From Acidobacteriota bacterium (GTDB lineage Bacteria; Acidobacteriota; Terriglobia; Terriglobales; Acidobacteriaceae), in the NCBI GenBank assembly GCA_021792135.1, contig JAJYVF010000009.1, forward strand, positions 94,324-158,323: a stretch of DNA of 64,000 bases, read 5' to 3'. The notes under the pieces were generated by a model. That model saw only the letters and a list, made by a program, of their open reading frames with translations. It had not been told where the DNA came from and made no database searches. Positions 1 through 9,453 of this stretch are shown here, in pieces. A program made the position numbers and the translations under genes. The number at the start of each line of letters is the position of its first letter. The first letter of the stretch is position 1.

Positions 1-1
1 G

Positions 2-448
2 CTGACCAACATTGTCGAGAAGGCGCTGGGAGCAACGGCAAAAGCGGGATCGACGGCGCTGGCCGGGGTGCTGGGGCCGGGGGAGCGGGTGAACCGCAGG
101 GGGCTGATCTTCGCGGCGACTCCGGCGGGCGATTTTGTGTGCGGCACCCTGCAACTGGCGGCGGGGATGAACGTTCACGTCTTCACGACGGGCCGGGGCA
201 CGCCGTACGGTCTGGCGATGGCTCCGGTGATCAAGGTGGCGTCGCGGAGCGCACTCGCGCAGCGGTGGTCGGACCTGATCGACGTGGATGCGGGGGTGAT
301 CGCGACGGGGAAAGCCAGCGTGGAGGAAGTCGGCGAGCAGATCTTCCGGCTGATTCTCGATGTGGCCAGCGGGCGCAAGGTGACGTGCGCGGATCGCTGG
401 GGACTGCACAACGATCTGGCGCTGTTCAATCCCTCGCCGGTGACGTAG
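2..448 (+). CDS. UxaA/GarD-family dehydratase, C-terminal part (cut by window edge)
   Basis: Open frame from the left edge to TAG at 446-448, so only the last 148 residues are present. The block [17 protein letters not shown] (here [13 protein letters not shown]) followed by [20 protein letters not shown] is characteristic of the C-terminal domain of altronate/galactarate dehydratases, which remove water from sugar acids in hexuronate catabolism. The substrate cannot be decided from this part. The enzyme would be cytoplasmic. The next gene lies on the opposite strand and converges with it. Confidence 0.85.
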   Translation: MTNIVEKALGATAKAGSTALAGVLGPGERVNRRGLIFAATPAGDFVCGTLQLAAGMNVHVFTTGRGTPYGLAMAPVIKVASRSALAQRWSDLIDVDAGVIATGKASVEEVGEQIFRLILDVASGRKVTCADRWGLHNDLALFNPSPVT

Positions 449-463
449 GCGCGGGACTTACAA

Positions 464-1042
464 CTACGGAAGAGGCGGGCGGCTCAGCGCGACTGCGATG
501 TGAGGGCGCGTTGGCGTGGCGTCGAGGAGGCGGTGAATCTGGCCGGCGACGTCCTGGCCTACGGGACCGCCATCATAGCGGCGGCGGACGATTCCGCTGC
601 GGTCGATGAGGAAGGTGACCGGCACGCCGAGGACGCCGCCGTAGAGCTCGCCGAGGCGTGCGTCGCCCATGACGATGGGGAAGTTGGGGTGCATGCGCTG
701 GACGAAGGTGCGCACCGGCGATGGGTCATCGTCCATGGAAACGGCGAGCACCTGAAAGCCCTGAGGGCCGAACTGGCGCTGCCACTCCGTAAAACGGGGA
801 ATTTCCACGCGGCAGGGTGCGCACCAGGTGGCCCAGAAATTGAGCAGGACCACTTTGCCGCGGAAATCCGCGAGGCGGATGGGCGTGCCGCCGAGGGTGG
901 TGCGGGCGAAATCCGGGGCGGTGCGGTTGAGGAGGCTCTCCGCCGCATGGCCGCCGCCGGCGGAGAAGAGAAGCGCGAGCGCAAGCACGCAGGGCACCGC
1001 GCTTCGCAGAGCTGGTCGCGTACTACTCCGACTTCTGAGCAC
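464..1042 (-). CDS. TlpA-like thiol-disulfide oxidoreductase
   Basis: Secreted or membrane-anchored thioredoxin-fold protein of 192 residues. A hydrophobic signal segment covers about residues 12-33. The redox motif WCAPC is at residues 73-77, and the C-terminal part has the cis-proline region GVPVTFLIDRSG. TlpA/ResA proteins reduce disulfides in the cell envelope, often in cytochrome c maturation. I chose the GTG at 1042 because it has a GAGG-type ribosome site five bases upstream. The only longer start is a TTG at 1084, which lies deeper in the preceding gene. The gene overlaps the rhodanese gene by 20 bp, so the two are probably co-transcribed. Confidence 0.85.
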   Translation of the reverse strand: MLRSRSSTRPALRSAVPCVLALALLFSAGGGHAAESLLNRTAPDFARTTLGGTPIRLADFRGKVVLLNFWATWCAPCRVEIPRFTEWQRQFGPQGFQVLAVSMDDDPSPVRTFVQRMHPNFPIVMGDARLGELYGGVLGVPVTFLIDRSGIVRRRYDGGPVGQDVAGQIHRLLDATPTRPHIAVALSRPPLP

Positions 1043-1511
1043 GGTAGCCTCGCCCAACCCAGTCGGTGCCGAAATTGTCGGCAATATAGAGCGCCTTCAC
1101 GTTGGTGAATCCCATCTGGTGCAGCAGGCGCCACGCCGGGCCAATGTTCGGGCAGCGGTCCCACGGACAACAGCCACAATAGATCACGATGGCCTGACGG
1201 TGCGGAAGGCTGGCAACGCGGGCGCGCAGCTTGTTGAGACCGTCGGGGCTCGCGGCGGGGCCGGCGTACTCCGCGGCGGGAATGTGGTCTTCGTCATAGA
1301 GGATGCGCGAGCCGACCTGAAGGATCAGAGGACGCGGCGCGCCGGACTGCAGTTCGCGGTTCAGCTCTTCCGGCTGCAGCAGCTGGCCGTGAGGAATGGC
1401 GGTCGCGCTCAGGGGGCCGGCAGAGGACTGCGCGTGCAGCGCGTCTGCGAGGAAGGGCGCGGCCAGGAGCTGCAGAAGTACTTGCCGCCTGCTGAGATGA
1501 TTTGGGCGCAT
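1023..1511 (-). CDS. Exported rhodanese-like protein
   Basis: 162 residues starting with ATG at 1511. The N-terminus has two arginines and a hydrophobic stretch (RRQVLLQLLAAPFLADALHA), which suggests export, possibly by Tat. The rest is a single rhodanese domain with the sequence YCGCCPWDRCPN at about 111-122, where the sulfur-accepting cysteine is expected. Rhodaneses carry or transfer sulfane sulfur. The 3' end overlaps the TlpA-like gene, so the pair may act together on thiols or sulfur outside the cytoplasm. It diverges from hrpB. Confidence 0.8.
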   Translation of the reverse strand: MRPNHLSRRQVLLQLLAAPFLADALHAQSSAGPLSATAIPHGQLLQPEELNRELQSGAPRPLILQVGSRILYDEDHIPAAEYAGPAASPDGLNKLRARVASLPHRQAIVIYCGCCPWDRCPNIGPAWRLLHQMGFTNVKALYIADNFGTDWVGRGYRAQKSE

Positions 1512-1634
1512 ACAGGGTCTCCGAGGTTCCCGGAACCATTGTAGAAGAATGCCAGGACGAGCCGGAAGGCGCTCGCAGGATGCGGTCCGGTTGCGATTGA
1601 CCCTGGCGGAAGGGGCATGGTTCGATGAGAGCTG

Positions 1635-3977
1635 GTGAGCCGCAAAGCTGTTCTGCCGATCGACGCGATCCTGCCGGAGATGGCTGCTTCTCCTGCGAAG
1701 TCCCCGAACCTCGTTATCGAGGCTGCGCCCGGGGCGGGGAAGACAACACGGGTTCCGCCGGAGCTTTTGAAGATTGTTGAGGGCGAGGTGCTGGTGCTGG
1801 AGCCGCGGCGGATTGCGGCGCGCATGGCGGCTCGGCGCGTGGCGTGGGAGATGGGCGAGACGCTGGGCGAAACCGTGGGCTACCAGGTTCGCTTTGAGGA
1901 GGTGGCCGGCTCCCGGACGCGGCTGCGCTTTCTGACGGAAGGCGTGCTGACGCGGCGGCTGATTTCCGATCCGGAACTGAAGGGCGTGGCCGCTGTCGTA
2001 CTGGATGAGTTCCACGAGCGGCATCTGGAAAGCGATCTGGCGCTGGCGCTGCTGAAGCGGCTCCAGCAAAAGCGGCCAGAGCTGCGGATCGTGGTGATGT
2101 CGGCGACGCTGGAGGCCGATCCGGTGGCGCGGTTTCTCAATAGCTGCCCGATCCTGCGCTCGGAGGGACGGCTGTTCGAGCTGGCGGTGAGGCACCTGCC
2201 GTACTCGCCGAAGACGCTCGAGACGCAGATGCGCGATGCGCTGGAGATGCTGCTTCGCGAAGGGCTGACCGGCGACATTCTGGCGTTTCTGCCCGGGGCA
2301 GCGGAGATCCGGCGCAGCATGCGCGAGTGCGAGGAGGCGGCGCGGCGGGTGGGGCTGCTGGTTCTGCCGCTGCACGGCAGCCTGTCGCCGGAGGAGCAGG
2401 ACCGCGCGGTGGCGCCGGCTGCGCAGCGGCGGCTGATTCTGGCGACGAATGTGGCGGAAAGCTCGATTACGGTGGAGGGCGTGACGGCGGTGATCGACAG
2501 CGGGCTGGCGCGGGTGGCGAGCTGGTCGCGCTGGACGGGCTTTGAGACGCTGCGAGTGAGCCGCGTGAGCAAGGCTTCAGCGCAACAGCGGGCGGGGCGA
2601 GCCGGGCGCACCGGGCCGGGGCGCGTGCTGCGGACCTATACGGCGGAGGATTATCAGCGGCGGCCGGAGCACGATACGCCGGAGATTCTGCGCGGGGATC
2701 TGTCGCAGCTTTGCCTGACGCTGCGGGCCATGGGACTCGATGCCCGGAGCGGCCTCGAGTGGCTGGATGTTCCGCCGGACGAGGCGCTGGCCGCCGCCGA
2801 TTCGCTGCTGGACAGGCTGCGCGCGAAGGGAGAAGAGGCGATGCGGCTGGCGCGGTTTCCGCTGCCGCCGCGGCTCTCGCGCCTGGTGGTGGAGGCGGTG
2901 GAGCGCGGCGTGGGGGAGGACGGCTGCGCGGCGGCGGCGATGCTGGGGGCGGGCGGGGATCGGGGCAGCAACGACCTGATGGCGGCGCTGGACCGGCGCG
3001 GCGATCCGCGGCTGCAGCAGCACATCGCGCAGCTGCGCCGGATCGCCCGGATGCGCAAACAGCAGGGGCACGATGAGGAAGCGCTGCTGAAGTCGGTGCT
3101 GGCGGCGTTTCCGGATCGGGTGGCGCGGCTGCGGGCGGGGAAACAGGTGCTGCTTGCGACGGGAGGCTCGGCGGAGGTGATGGGCGAGCCGCCTGGGTAC
3201 GAATTCATGGCTGCCGTCGATGCCGAGGACCGCCGGGACAGGCCGCTGCCGCTGGTTCGCATGACGGCGCGGATCGAGCCGGAGTGGCTGATCGATCTGT
3301 TTCCGGAGCGCGTGCGCGAGGAGACGCGGCTGGCGTGGAACCGCACGAGCGAACGCGTGGAGGCCACGAGCGCGCTGCTCTATGACGAGCTGATCCTGCA
3401 GCAGTCGCGGGATGCGGCGTCCGATCCGCAGGCGGCGGCGGAGCTGCTGGCGCGGAATGCGATGGAGGCGGGAATCGAGCGCTTTGTGGATCCGGAGGCG
3501 CTGGAGCAGTTGCTGGCGCGGGTGGAGTTCGCGGGGATGGATCCGCCGGGCGTGCAGCGGACGCTGGCGGAACTGTGTGCGGGACTGACGAGCTTTGCCG
3601 AGCTGCGCACCGAGGCGCGGAATCTGATCTCCGCGCTGGAGAGACGAGCCGGCGGCGGGCGGCTGGAGCAGATGGCGCCTGCGACGATCCGACTGCGGAA
3701 TGGGCGCACGACGAGGGTTCACTACGAGCGCGGGAAGCCACCCTGGATCGCGTCGCGGCTGCAGGATTTTTTCGGGATGCGGGAGACACCGCGGATTGGG
3801 CCGAAGCAGACGCCGGTGGTGGTGCAGCTGCTGGCGCCGAATCACCGGCCGGTGCAGACGACGACCGATCTGGCCGGCTTCTGGGAGCGGCTGTACCCGC
3901 AGGTACGGCGCGAGCTGATGCGGCGGTACCCAAAGCACGCCTGGCCGGAACAGCCGCTCAGCCCGGAGCGGGTGTGA
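1635..3977 (+). CDS. hrpB: ATP-dependent RNA helicase HrpB
   Basis: 780 residues, near the usual 800-850 for HrpB. Walker A APGAGKTT is at 31-38 and the DEFH box (LDEFHERH) at about 123-130. The helicase C-terminal domain contains NVAESSITVEGV and the arginine-rich motif VI (QQRAGRAGRTGPG), and the HrpB-specific C-terminal region follows to the end (LDFFG-like MRETPRIG and PVVVQLLAPNHRPVQ). Start is GTG. It is a DEAH-family helicase of unclear physiological role in most bacteria. It stands alone here, divergent from the rhodanese gene. Confidence 0.95.
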   Translation: MSRKAVLPIDAILPEMAASPAKSPNLVIEAAPGAGKTTRVPPELLKIVEGEVLVLEPRRIAARMAARRVAWEMGETLGETVGYQVRFEEVAGSRTRLRFLTEGVLTRRLISDPELKGVAAVVLDEFHERHLESDLALALLKRLQQKRPELRIVVMSATLEADPVARFLNSCPILRSEGRLFELAVRHLPYSPKTLETQMRDALEMLLREGLTGDILAFLPGAAEIRRSMRECEEAARRVGLLVLPLHGSLSPEEQDRAVAPAAQRRLILATNVAESSITVEGVTAVIDSGLARVASWSRWTGFETLRVSRVSKASAQQRAGRAGRTGPGRVLRTYTAEDYQRRPEHDTPEILRGDLSQLCLTLRAMGLDARSGLEWLDVPPDEALAAADSLLDRLRAKGEEAMRLARFPLPPRLSRLVVEAVERGVGEDGCAAAAMLGAGGDRGSNDLMAALDRRGDPRLQQHIAQLRRIARMRKQQGHDEEALLKSVLAAFPDRVARLRAGKQVLLATGGSAEVMGEPPGYEFMAAVDAEDRRDRPLPLVRMTARIEPEWLIDLFPERVREETRLAWNRTSERVEATSALLYDELILQQSRDAASDPQAAAELLARNAMEAGIERFVDPEALEQLLARVEFAGMDPPGVQRTLAELCAGLTSFAELRTEARNLISALERRAGGGRLEQMAPATIRLRNGRTTRVHYERGKPPWIASRLQDFFGMRETPRIGPKQTPVVVQLLAPNHRPVQTTTDLAGFWERLYPQVRRELMRRYPKHAWPEQPLSPERV

Positions 3978-4069
3978 ACAGCGGCGGGGGCGGAGACTCC
4001 GATTGAATCTCCGGCCGCGCACATCGTCGCGAGCCGATCCTGAGCGACAATGCGGACTGAGCAGGCACA

Positions 4070-6376
4070 ATGAAAAGGATGACGATGAAGAGGAAGGCAA
4101 CGCTGGTGGTTTGGGCCATTCTGGGTTGTGCAACGATGGCGTTCGCGGCGCAGACAACGGAAGAGCCGGTGGATTATGTTTCGCCGAACATCGGCGGCAT
4201 CGGGCAGCTGCTGACGGCGACGATTCCCTACGTGCAATATCCGCACGGGATGGCGCGGCTCTACGCGGAAACCACGCCGGGAATCACGGACCGCTATCTT
4301 GCGGACAAGATTTACGGATTTCCCGCGGGGCCGGCGCTGCTGATGGCATCGACGGGATCGGCGGGGACGCATCCGGCGGATTACGGGTCCGATTTCGACC
4401 ATGACTTTGAGAGGGCGACTCCCTATTACTATGAGGCGGACTTAGAGACCTGGGGGATTCAGGCAGAACTTACACCGACGCGCGAGGCCGGCTATTACCG
4501 GTTTACCTTTCCGGCCAGTGAGCACAGTCATCTCGTGCTGAGTCTCGGAGCTGACGCGGAGCTTTATGTTGCGGGGCCGGCGGCTGTTGCCGGCAGCGAG
4601 CGGATGGGCGGGGACGCGGCGCGCGTTGCGGAACACAGCGGCGAGACGCGGGAGTACTTCTATGCCGAGTTTTCGCGGCCGTTCAGCGCCTGGCAGACAT
4701 GGCAGAACGGGAACCTGACGCACACAGCTCGACAGGCCGGCGAGGGCATCGGCTTCGTCACCGATATGGCGACGCGGGCCGGTGAGGTCATGGAGGTACG
4801 GGTCGGAATCTCCTATATCAGCGCCGATCAGGCGCGGCGGAATCTACAGCGAGAGATACCGAACTGGAACTTCGATGCAGTGAAGGCGCAGGCACGCGCT
4901 GTGTGGAACCACGATCTCGGCGCGATCCGGCTTGTGGGCGGTACCGAGAAGCAGCGCACCATCTTTTACACGGCGCTCTATCGCGCAATGGGACGCATGA
5001 CCGATATCACCGAAGATGGCCGTTACTTCAGCGGCTACGACCACAAGGTGCACGAGGCCGCGGGGCACGACTTCTATGTGGACGACGGGATGTGGGATAC
5101 CTTCCGCTCCGAACATCCTCTGCAGTTGCTGCTGAACGCGCACCGGCAGGAGGATATAGCCCGGTCGTACATCCGCATGTATGAGCAGAGCGGATGGATG
5201 CCGTCGTTTCCCTCGGTTGCCGGCGAGCAGGCGGTGATGATCGGCCATCACGGGGCCGAGTTCCTCCTGGACCTGTACGAAAAGGGCTATCGCGATTTCG
5301 ATGTGGAGCAGGCCTACGCAGGTATGCGCAAGAATGCGACCCAGGCTACTTTGCTTCCCTGGAGCCGGGCTCCACTGACTGGGCTGGACCGCGTGTATTT
5401 CGAGAAGGGATTCTTCCCCGCGCTGGCGTGGGGAGAGAAGGAAACCGTGCCGCAGGTCACGGGGGAACGGCGCCAGGCGGTTTCGGTCACGATTGAGAAC
5501 AGTTACGACGACTGGTGTGTGGCGCAACTGGCCAAGGCGCTGGGAAAGCAGCAGGATGCGGCCTATTTCCTGAAGCTGGCCCATAACTATCAGAACGTCT
5601 TCAACCCAGCCATCGACTTTATGGCTCCCAGGAGCGCCGATGGCAGGTGGGTTGAGCCATTCGATCCGAAGTTAGGGGGCGGACAGGGCGGACGCGATTA
5701 TTTCACCGAGATGGATGCGTGGACTTATACCTTCGGTGTGCAGCACGATGTGGCGGGGCTGATCCACTTATTCGGCGGGCGCGATGCCTTCAATCACAAG
5801 CTCGATCTGCTCTTTGTCGAGCAATACGGCACGTCGAAGTACCGTTTCCTGAACCAGTTTCCCGATTCTACGGGGCTGGTTGGACTGTATGCGCAGGGCA
5901 ACGAGCCAAGCTTCCACATCCCCTATCTTTACGATTTTTCCGGAGAGCCGTGGAAGACGCAGCGCCGGGTACGCGAGATGATGGACCTCTGGTACGGGGA
6001 CGGGCCGCTCGGCATCCCGGGCGACGATGACGGCGGGGAGACTTCGTCGTGGTATGTGCTGAGCGCGATGGGATTCTATCCGGTCTGCCCCGGCAGTCCG
6101 GTGTATGAGATCGGCAGCCCGATTTTCGCGAAGACGGCGATTCGTATGGGGAATGGGAAGGAGTTCACGATCATCGCCGATCATGTATCGGCGAGGAACA
6201 AATATATCCAGTCGGCCACGCTGAACGGGCAGCCCCTGGACAAACCGTGGTTCCGTCACGCCGATATTGCCAATGGCGGCACGCTGACGCTGGAAATGGG
6301 AGACAGGCCCAGCCGGCAATGGGGCAGCGCACCCGAGGATGCGCCGCCGTCGATGTCGGATGAAAACGCAGAATGA
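4070..6376 (+). CDS. GH92-family alpha-1,2-mannosidase, secreted
   Basis: 768 residues with a Sec-type signal peptide (KRKATLVVWAILGCATMAFA). The N-terminal beta-sandwich begins with DYVSPNIGG. The C-terminal helical domain carries the GH92 signatures DGMWDTFRSEHPL and GIPGDDDGGETSSWYVLSAMGFYP. GH92 enzymes are calcium-dependent exo-mannosidases that trim alpha-mannose from N-glycans or mannans. A purine-rich ribosome site lies inside the first codons, so translation may really begin at the ATG at 4085; this would only shorten the signal peptide. It opens a block of secreted glycosidases. Confidence 0.93.
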   Translation: MKRMTMKRKATLVVWAILGCATMAFAAQTTEEPVDYVSPNIGGIGQLLTATIPYVQYPHGMARLYAETTPGITDRYLADKIYGFPAGPALLMASTGSAGTHPADYGSDFDHDFERATPYYYEADLETWGIQAELTPTREAGYYRFTFPASEHSHLVLSLGADAELYVAGPAAVAGSERMGGDAARVAEHSGETREYFYAEFSRPFSAWQTWQNGNLTHTARQAGEGIGFVTDMATRAGEVMEVRVGISYISADQARRNLQREIPNWNFDAVKAQARAVWNHDLGAIRLVGGTEKQRTIFYTALYRAMGRMTDITEDGRYFSGYDHKVHEAAGHDFYVDDGMWDTFRSEHPLQLLLNAHRQEDIARSYIRMYEQSGWMPSFPSVAGEQAVMIGHHGAEFLLDLYEKGYRDFDVEQAYAGMRKNATQATLLPWSRAPLTGLDRVYFEKGFFPALAWGEKETVPQVTGERRQAVSVTIENSYDDWCVAQLAKALGKQQDAAYFLKLAHNYQNVFNPAIDFMAPRSADGRWVEPFDPKLGGGQGGRDYFTEMDAWTYTFGVQHDVAGLIHLFGGRDAFNHKLDLLFVEQYGTSKYRFLNQFPDSTGLVGLYAQGNEPSFHIPYLYDFSGEPWKTQRRVREMMDLWYGDGPLGIPGDDDGGETSSWYVLSAMGFYPVCPGSPVYEIGSPIFAKTAIRMGNGKEFTIIADHVSARNKYIQSATLNGQPLDKPWFRHADIANGGTLTLEMGDRPSRQWGSAPEDAPPSMSDENAE

Positions 6377-6423
6377 GCGGGGGCAGGATGCCGGAGTGAG
6401 TTGCAGGACAGATGCGGAGCAGC

Positions 6424-8847
6424 TTAGCTTCGCTTCCGCACGAGACTGATAGCTCTGAGGATGACGGCGTTGTTCCGGATCACCGGGCCCCAGTTGTTGT
6501 TGTATTCGCTGGATCCGCCGCGGAAGCCGGTGGTTCCGTTGAGGCGAATCTCGCGGATGACTTTGCCGAGGCGGGGATTGATCCACTCGAGGGCAAAGAA
6601 GGTGACGGGATCGTCGCCATCGCCGATGCTGAGGGCGTCGGCTCCATAACAGTAATTCGCGTGCCTGCGCTCCGGCGCGGCGGCGCGCTGCCGCCAGTCC
6701 CACTCGAGGATATTCACGCCATAGCGGATGGGGATGGTGGTGACGAAACCGTCTTCGTACACCACTTCGTACCATCCCAGAAGGTCCGCGGTGTCCTGCT
6801 GATCCCAGATGATGCGGTAGCTTTCCGTGTTGCGGGCGGGTTTGGCCGAGGCGTGGAGGAAGATGAGGCTGGCGGGAGCCGCTCCGATGGGGATGCCGGT
6901 TACGGATTTGGGCAGTCCGGAGGGTTGGTTGCCGTCGGTTCCGACAAGGACGGAGTGCAGGCCACCGGTCTCCTTCAGGTCGAAGGGGGCGGCGGTGGAC
7001 TGGATGGTTCCGGCCTTAGTGGGAGGAAGGGTGGTTTGTAACTGCGGAATCCGGCTCCCGAAGTTGAACTTCGTGGAGATATCTACGGGGACGATGGATT
7101 TCTCCGTCTGCGTGGGAGGAACGATCCCGCTGAGACGAGTGCGGATGCCAGGGATCATGGACTGGACCTGGGCGGAGAGAGCTTTGGGCTCAGGAACGCG
7201 GCCGTTCCAGAGGATGCCGCTGCATCCGAGGAAAGTGGCCATCAGCTCCTTGCCAAAGCCGATTTCGTTGGTGGCGAACCAGGCCGAGGGAGCACCGCCG
7301 AGGAGAGTGGAGCGGCGCCTGCGGGTTTCATAATCCGTGATCGTCGGCTCAAAGTTGCCGTAGATCTGCTGGAAGCCCATTTTCTCGAGGGTGTCTTCGT
7401 TGAGTTTCGCATTGCCGCCCGGCTCGCCGGGATCTTCTTCCCAGAACCAGTTGAAGATCAGGCAGTCTTTGGGGATGAGCCTCTGCACCTGCTCGGGGGT
7501 CATGCCGCCCGGGGTGTAGTAGACAAAGCCGTCGGGAGCTACGTGCCTTTTCAGGCCGAGGCCACGCACCGATTCAAGCAGCATGTCGCCCCAGAGAGCC
7601 GTTTTGACGCCGCGGGAGGCAAGATAGCCGTGAATCATCTTCACGTCCTGTCCGTATAACTCTCCAATATCCGGATCGTGGCAGGCGGGAGATACGTTGA
7701 CGGGGAGGAAGAGCTCATCGTGCCCGATGTGGACCATCCTGGGTTTGAGGAGGTCGATGAATTCGTCATAGACCTCGTACACCAGGGGATAGGAGTTGCC
7801 GTTGGATGCGCAGTAGATATCCGGCCACTTATTCTCGGGAACGGCGGCAAGGTCTCTGTGCCGGGTGAGGAGATAGTAGCTGTGCGTAAAGGAGGCAAGC
7901 TCCGGAATGAGTTCGATGTGATGGTTTGCCGTCCAGCGGGCCAGGTCGGCGATCTCCTCTTTTTCGAGGAACCCGCCGTCGCAGGTGTCCTGGTGGGAGG
8001 AGTTCTGCTCGATGCCGTGAAATGGTCCCGGGGGGTAGTTACGGCAGCTGTAATTGCAGTCGCGGGCGAAGTCGACCCATCCGGCGTTGAGCTCGGGATG
8101 ACGATCGAGACGCATGCTGGCGCCGATTTCCATGATCAGCGTGTTGTATTTGTAGAGCGCCATGTAATCGCGCACGAAGCGGCGGAAATACTGGATGTTG
8201 TCGCGGCCGGGGAGGAAGAGGTAGATGCCGCGGAAGGGCTTGTCCGGCCAGTCGCGAATCTCGACTCCGCGCACCTGGACCTGATCCTCCTGGCGGAAGA
8301 TGAGCTGCCGGAGAGACTGCAGGCCCCAGAAGGCTCCGCGGTCGTCGCTGCCGGCGATGAGAACGAGATTTTTGCCGGCGCGGAGGATGTAGCCTTCCGG
8401 GCCCGGCATCTGGCTGCCGGCATCGATGCCCATGGTGCCGCAGCACTGCCGGACCAGAGGATTCTGCATCGATCCCATGACGATGGTGCGCACGGCGGGA
8501 TCGAGGCTGGAAGCGCGCTGCACGAGAAGCTGGCGGTCAAAGCGGTCGCTGAACTCGTGGGCCAGGCTGCGGGCGAGGAAGTAATCCTGCTCGGAGGCGC
8601 TTGCGGGAACGACGATACGCGTCCCGGAATCGACGAGGAAGTTGCCGCCGGAAGCAGCGATGTGCTGGGGCTCGGGAAAGATGAGGAACTGGAGAGGCGT
8701 GTCGCCGCCCGGTTCAGGAAGGCCAGCGGCAGCGGAAGCAAAACCGGCGGTGGCGGCATGCAGGAGCGATGCATGCGCGATCATGGTGGTGCCCGCGGCG
8801 GCTCCCGCCGCCGCGCTGAGGAAGTCTCTGCGCGTCAGGTCATTCAT
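6424..8847 (-). CDS. Tat-exported GH20-type beta-N-acetylhexosaminidase
   Basis: 807 residues starting with a Tat leader (TRRDFLSAAAGAAAGTT). A GH20 N-terminal domain is followed by a TIM barrel (GIYLFLPGRDNIQYF, then ELIPELASFTHS). The catalytic Asp-Glu pair is present near residue 375, in HIGHDEL rather than the common HIGGDE. About 250 C-terminal residues look like beta-sandwich material and are not part of the catalytic core. It should release terminal GlcNAc or GalNAc outside the cytoplasm. The glycine-to-histidine change before the catalytic pair and the long tail suggest a divergent subfamily whose substrate I cannot predict. Confidence 0.85.
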   Translation of the reverse strand: MNDLTRRDFLSAAAGAAAGTTMIAHASLLHAATAGFASAAAGLPEPGGDTPLQFLIFPEPQHIAASGGNFLVDSGTRIVVPASASEQDYFLARSLAHEFSDRFDRQLLVQRASSLDPAVRTIVMGSMQNPLVRQCCGTMGIDAGSQMPGPEGYILRAGKNLVLIAGSDDRGAFWGLQSLRQLIFRQEDQVQVRGVEIRDWPDKPFRGIYLFLPGRDNIQYFRRFVRDYMALYKYNTLIMEIGASMRLDRHPELNAGWVDFARDCNYSCRNYPPGPFHGIEQNSSHQDTCDGGFLEKEEIADLARWTANHHIELIPELASFTHSYYLLTRHRDLAAVPENKWPDIYCASNGNSYPLVYEVYDEFIDLLKPRMVHIGHDELFLPVNVSPACHDPDIGELYGQDVKMIHGYLASRGVKTALWGDMLLESVRGLGLKRHVAPDGFVYYTPGGMTPEQVQRLIPKDCLIFNWFWEEDPGEPGGNAKLNEDTLEKMGFQQIYGNFEPTITDYETRRRRSTLLGGAPSAWFATNEIGFGKELMATFLGCSGILWNGRVPEPKALSAQVQSMIPGIRTRLSGIVPPTQTEKSIVPVDISTKFNFGSRIPQLQTTLPPTKAGTIQSTAAPFDLKETGGLHSVLVGTDGNQPSGLPKSVTGIPIGAAPASLIFLHASAKPARNTESYRIIWDQQDTADLLGWYEVVYEDGFVTTIPIRYGVNILEWDWRQRAAAPERRHANYCYGADALSIGDGDDPVTFFALEWINPRLGKVIREIRLNGTTGFRGGSSEYNNNWGPVIRNNAVILRAISLVRKRS

Positions 8848-9453
8848 TTAGGCGGTCCCTGTGGTGGAGAGTGCGGAGCGACAGGCAGCGGGGCTGAGGG
8901 AAACGAAGTTACGCACGCGGCTCGTCCTTCGAATTTCTTCTGCTTGTGGAGCTTTGGCAGAGCGTGGTGGTGGATGCGCTTCTCTTTATTTCGAATTGCC
9001 TGTCCGGCACTATAAGCAGAAATTCCGCGAATTGCAAACCGGCATTCGCCGGGGTGGAAACCATCTATACCGTAATGAGACGAAATCATAATGAGAGACG
9101 AACGGGAGAAGGCCTAGGGCGAACCTCTGTCCGGGCACGTACATCTGCCGGTCACGGGACCGGGCGTACAGGGCGGATCCTCTGCGGCGATGGATGGTGG
9201 GGGAGCCGACGCAGCAGACGGAGAGTTTCGGCGGTATCCTCCTGGTGGCAGAGCGGCCCTCGGGAAGTTCCGGAGGTGCGTTTTCCGTTCCTGAATCTTC
9301 CGTTTTGTTCGCACGATGGCGAGAAGAGCGGTAGCATGGGGTTTCTGCCTGGATGATGGTGCGCCGTCAGATGGTTTTCGGTGATATTGCGGAATCGGCA
9401 GACCCATCGGTAAGAAGAGCCGGGGGCCACAACGGTGACGCCGGCGAGTGTGC
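8848..9453. other. Divergent intergenic region between the two GH20 genes
   Basis: About 600 bp with no supportable coding frame. It should contain the promoters of both flanking hexosaminidase genes. A 13-bp dyad (AATTC-CGC-GAATT) at 9021-9033 and a GC-rich dyad just downstream (CCGGC-ATTC-GCCGG) are the only structures I can point to. Either could be an operator. Confidence 0.4.
9021..9033. promoter_or_regulatory. Possible operator dyad upstream of GH20 genes
   Basis: Perfect 5-bp inverted repeat with a 3-bp spacer, AATTCCGCGAATT, in the divergent promoter region of the two hexosaminidase genes. No adjacent regulator gene is present, so the binding protein is unknown. Confidence 0.25.

Noticed and set aside
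2577..4157. Long minus-strand open frame opposite hrpB
   Set aside because: Arginine/proline-rich composition with no motif; shadow of the helicase gene.
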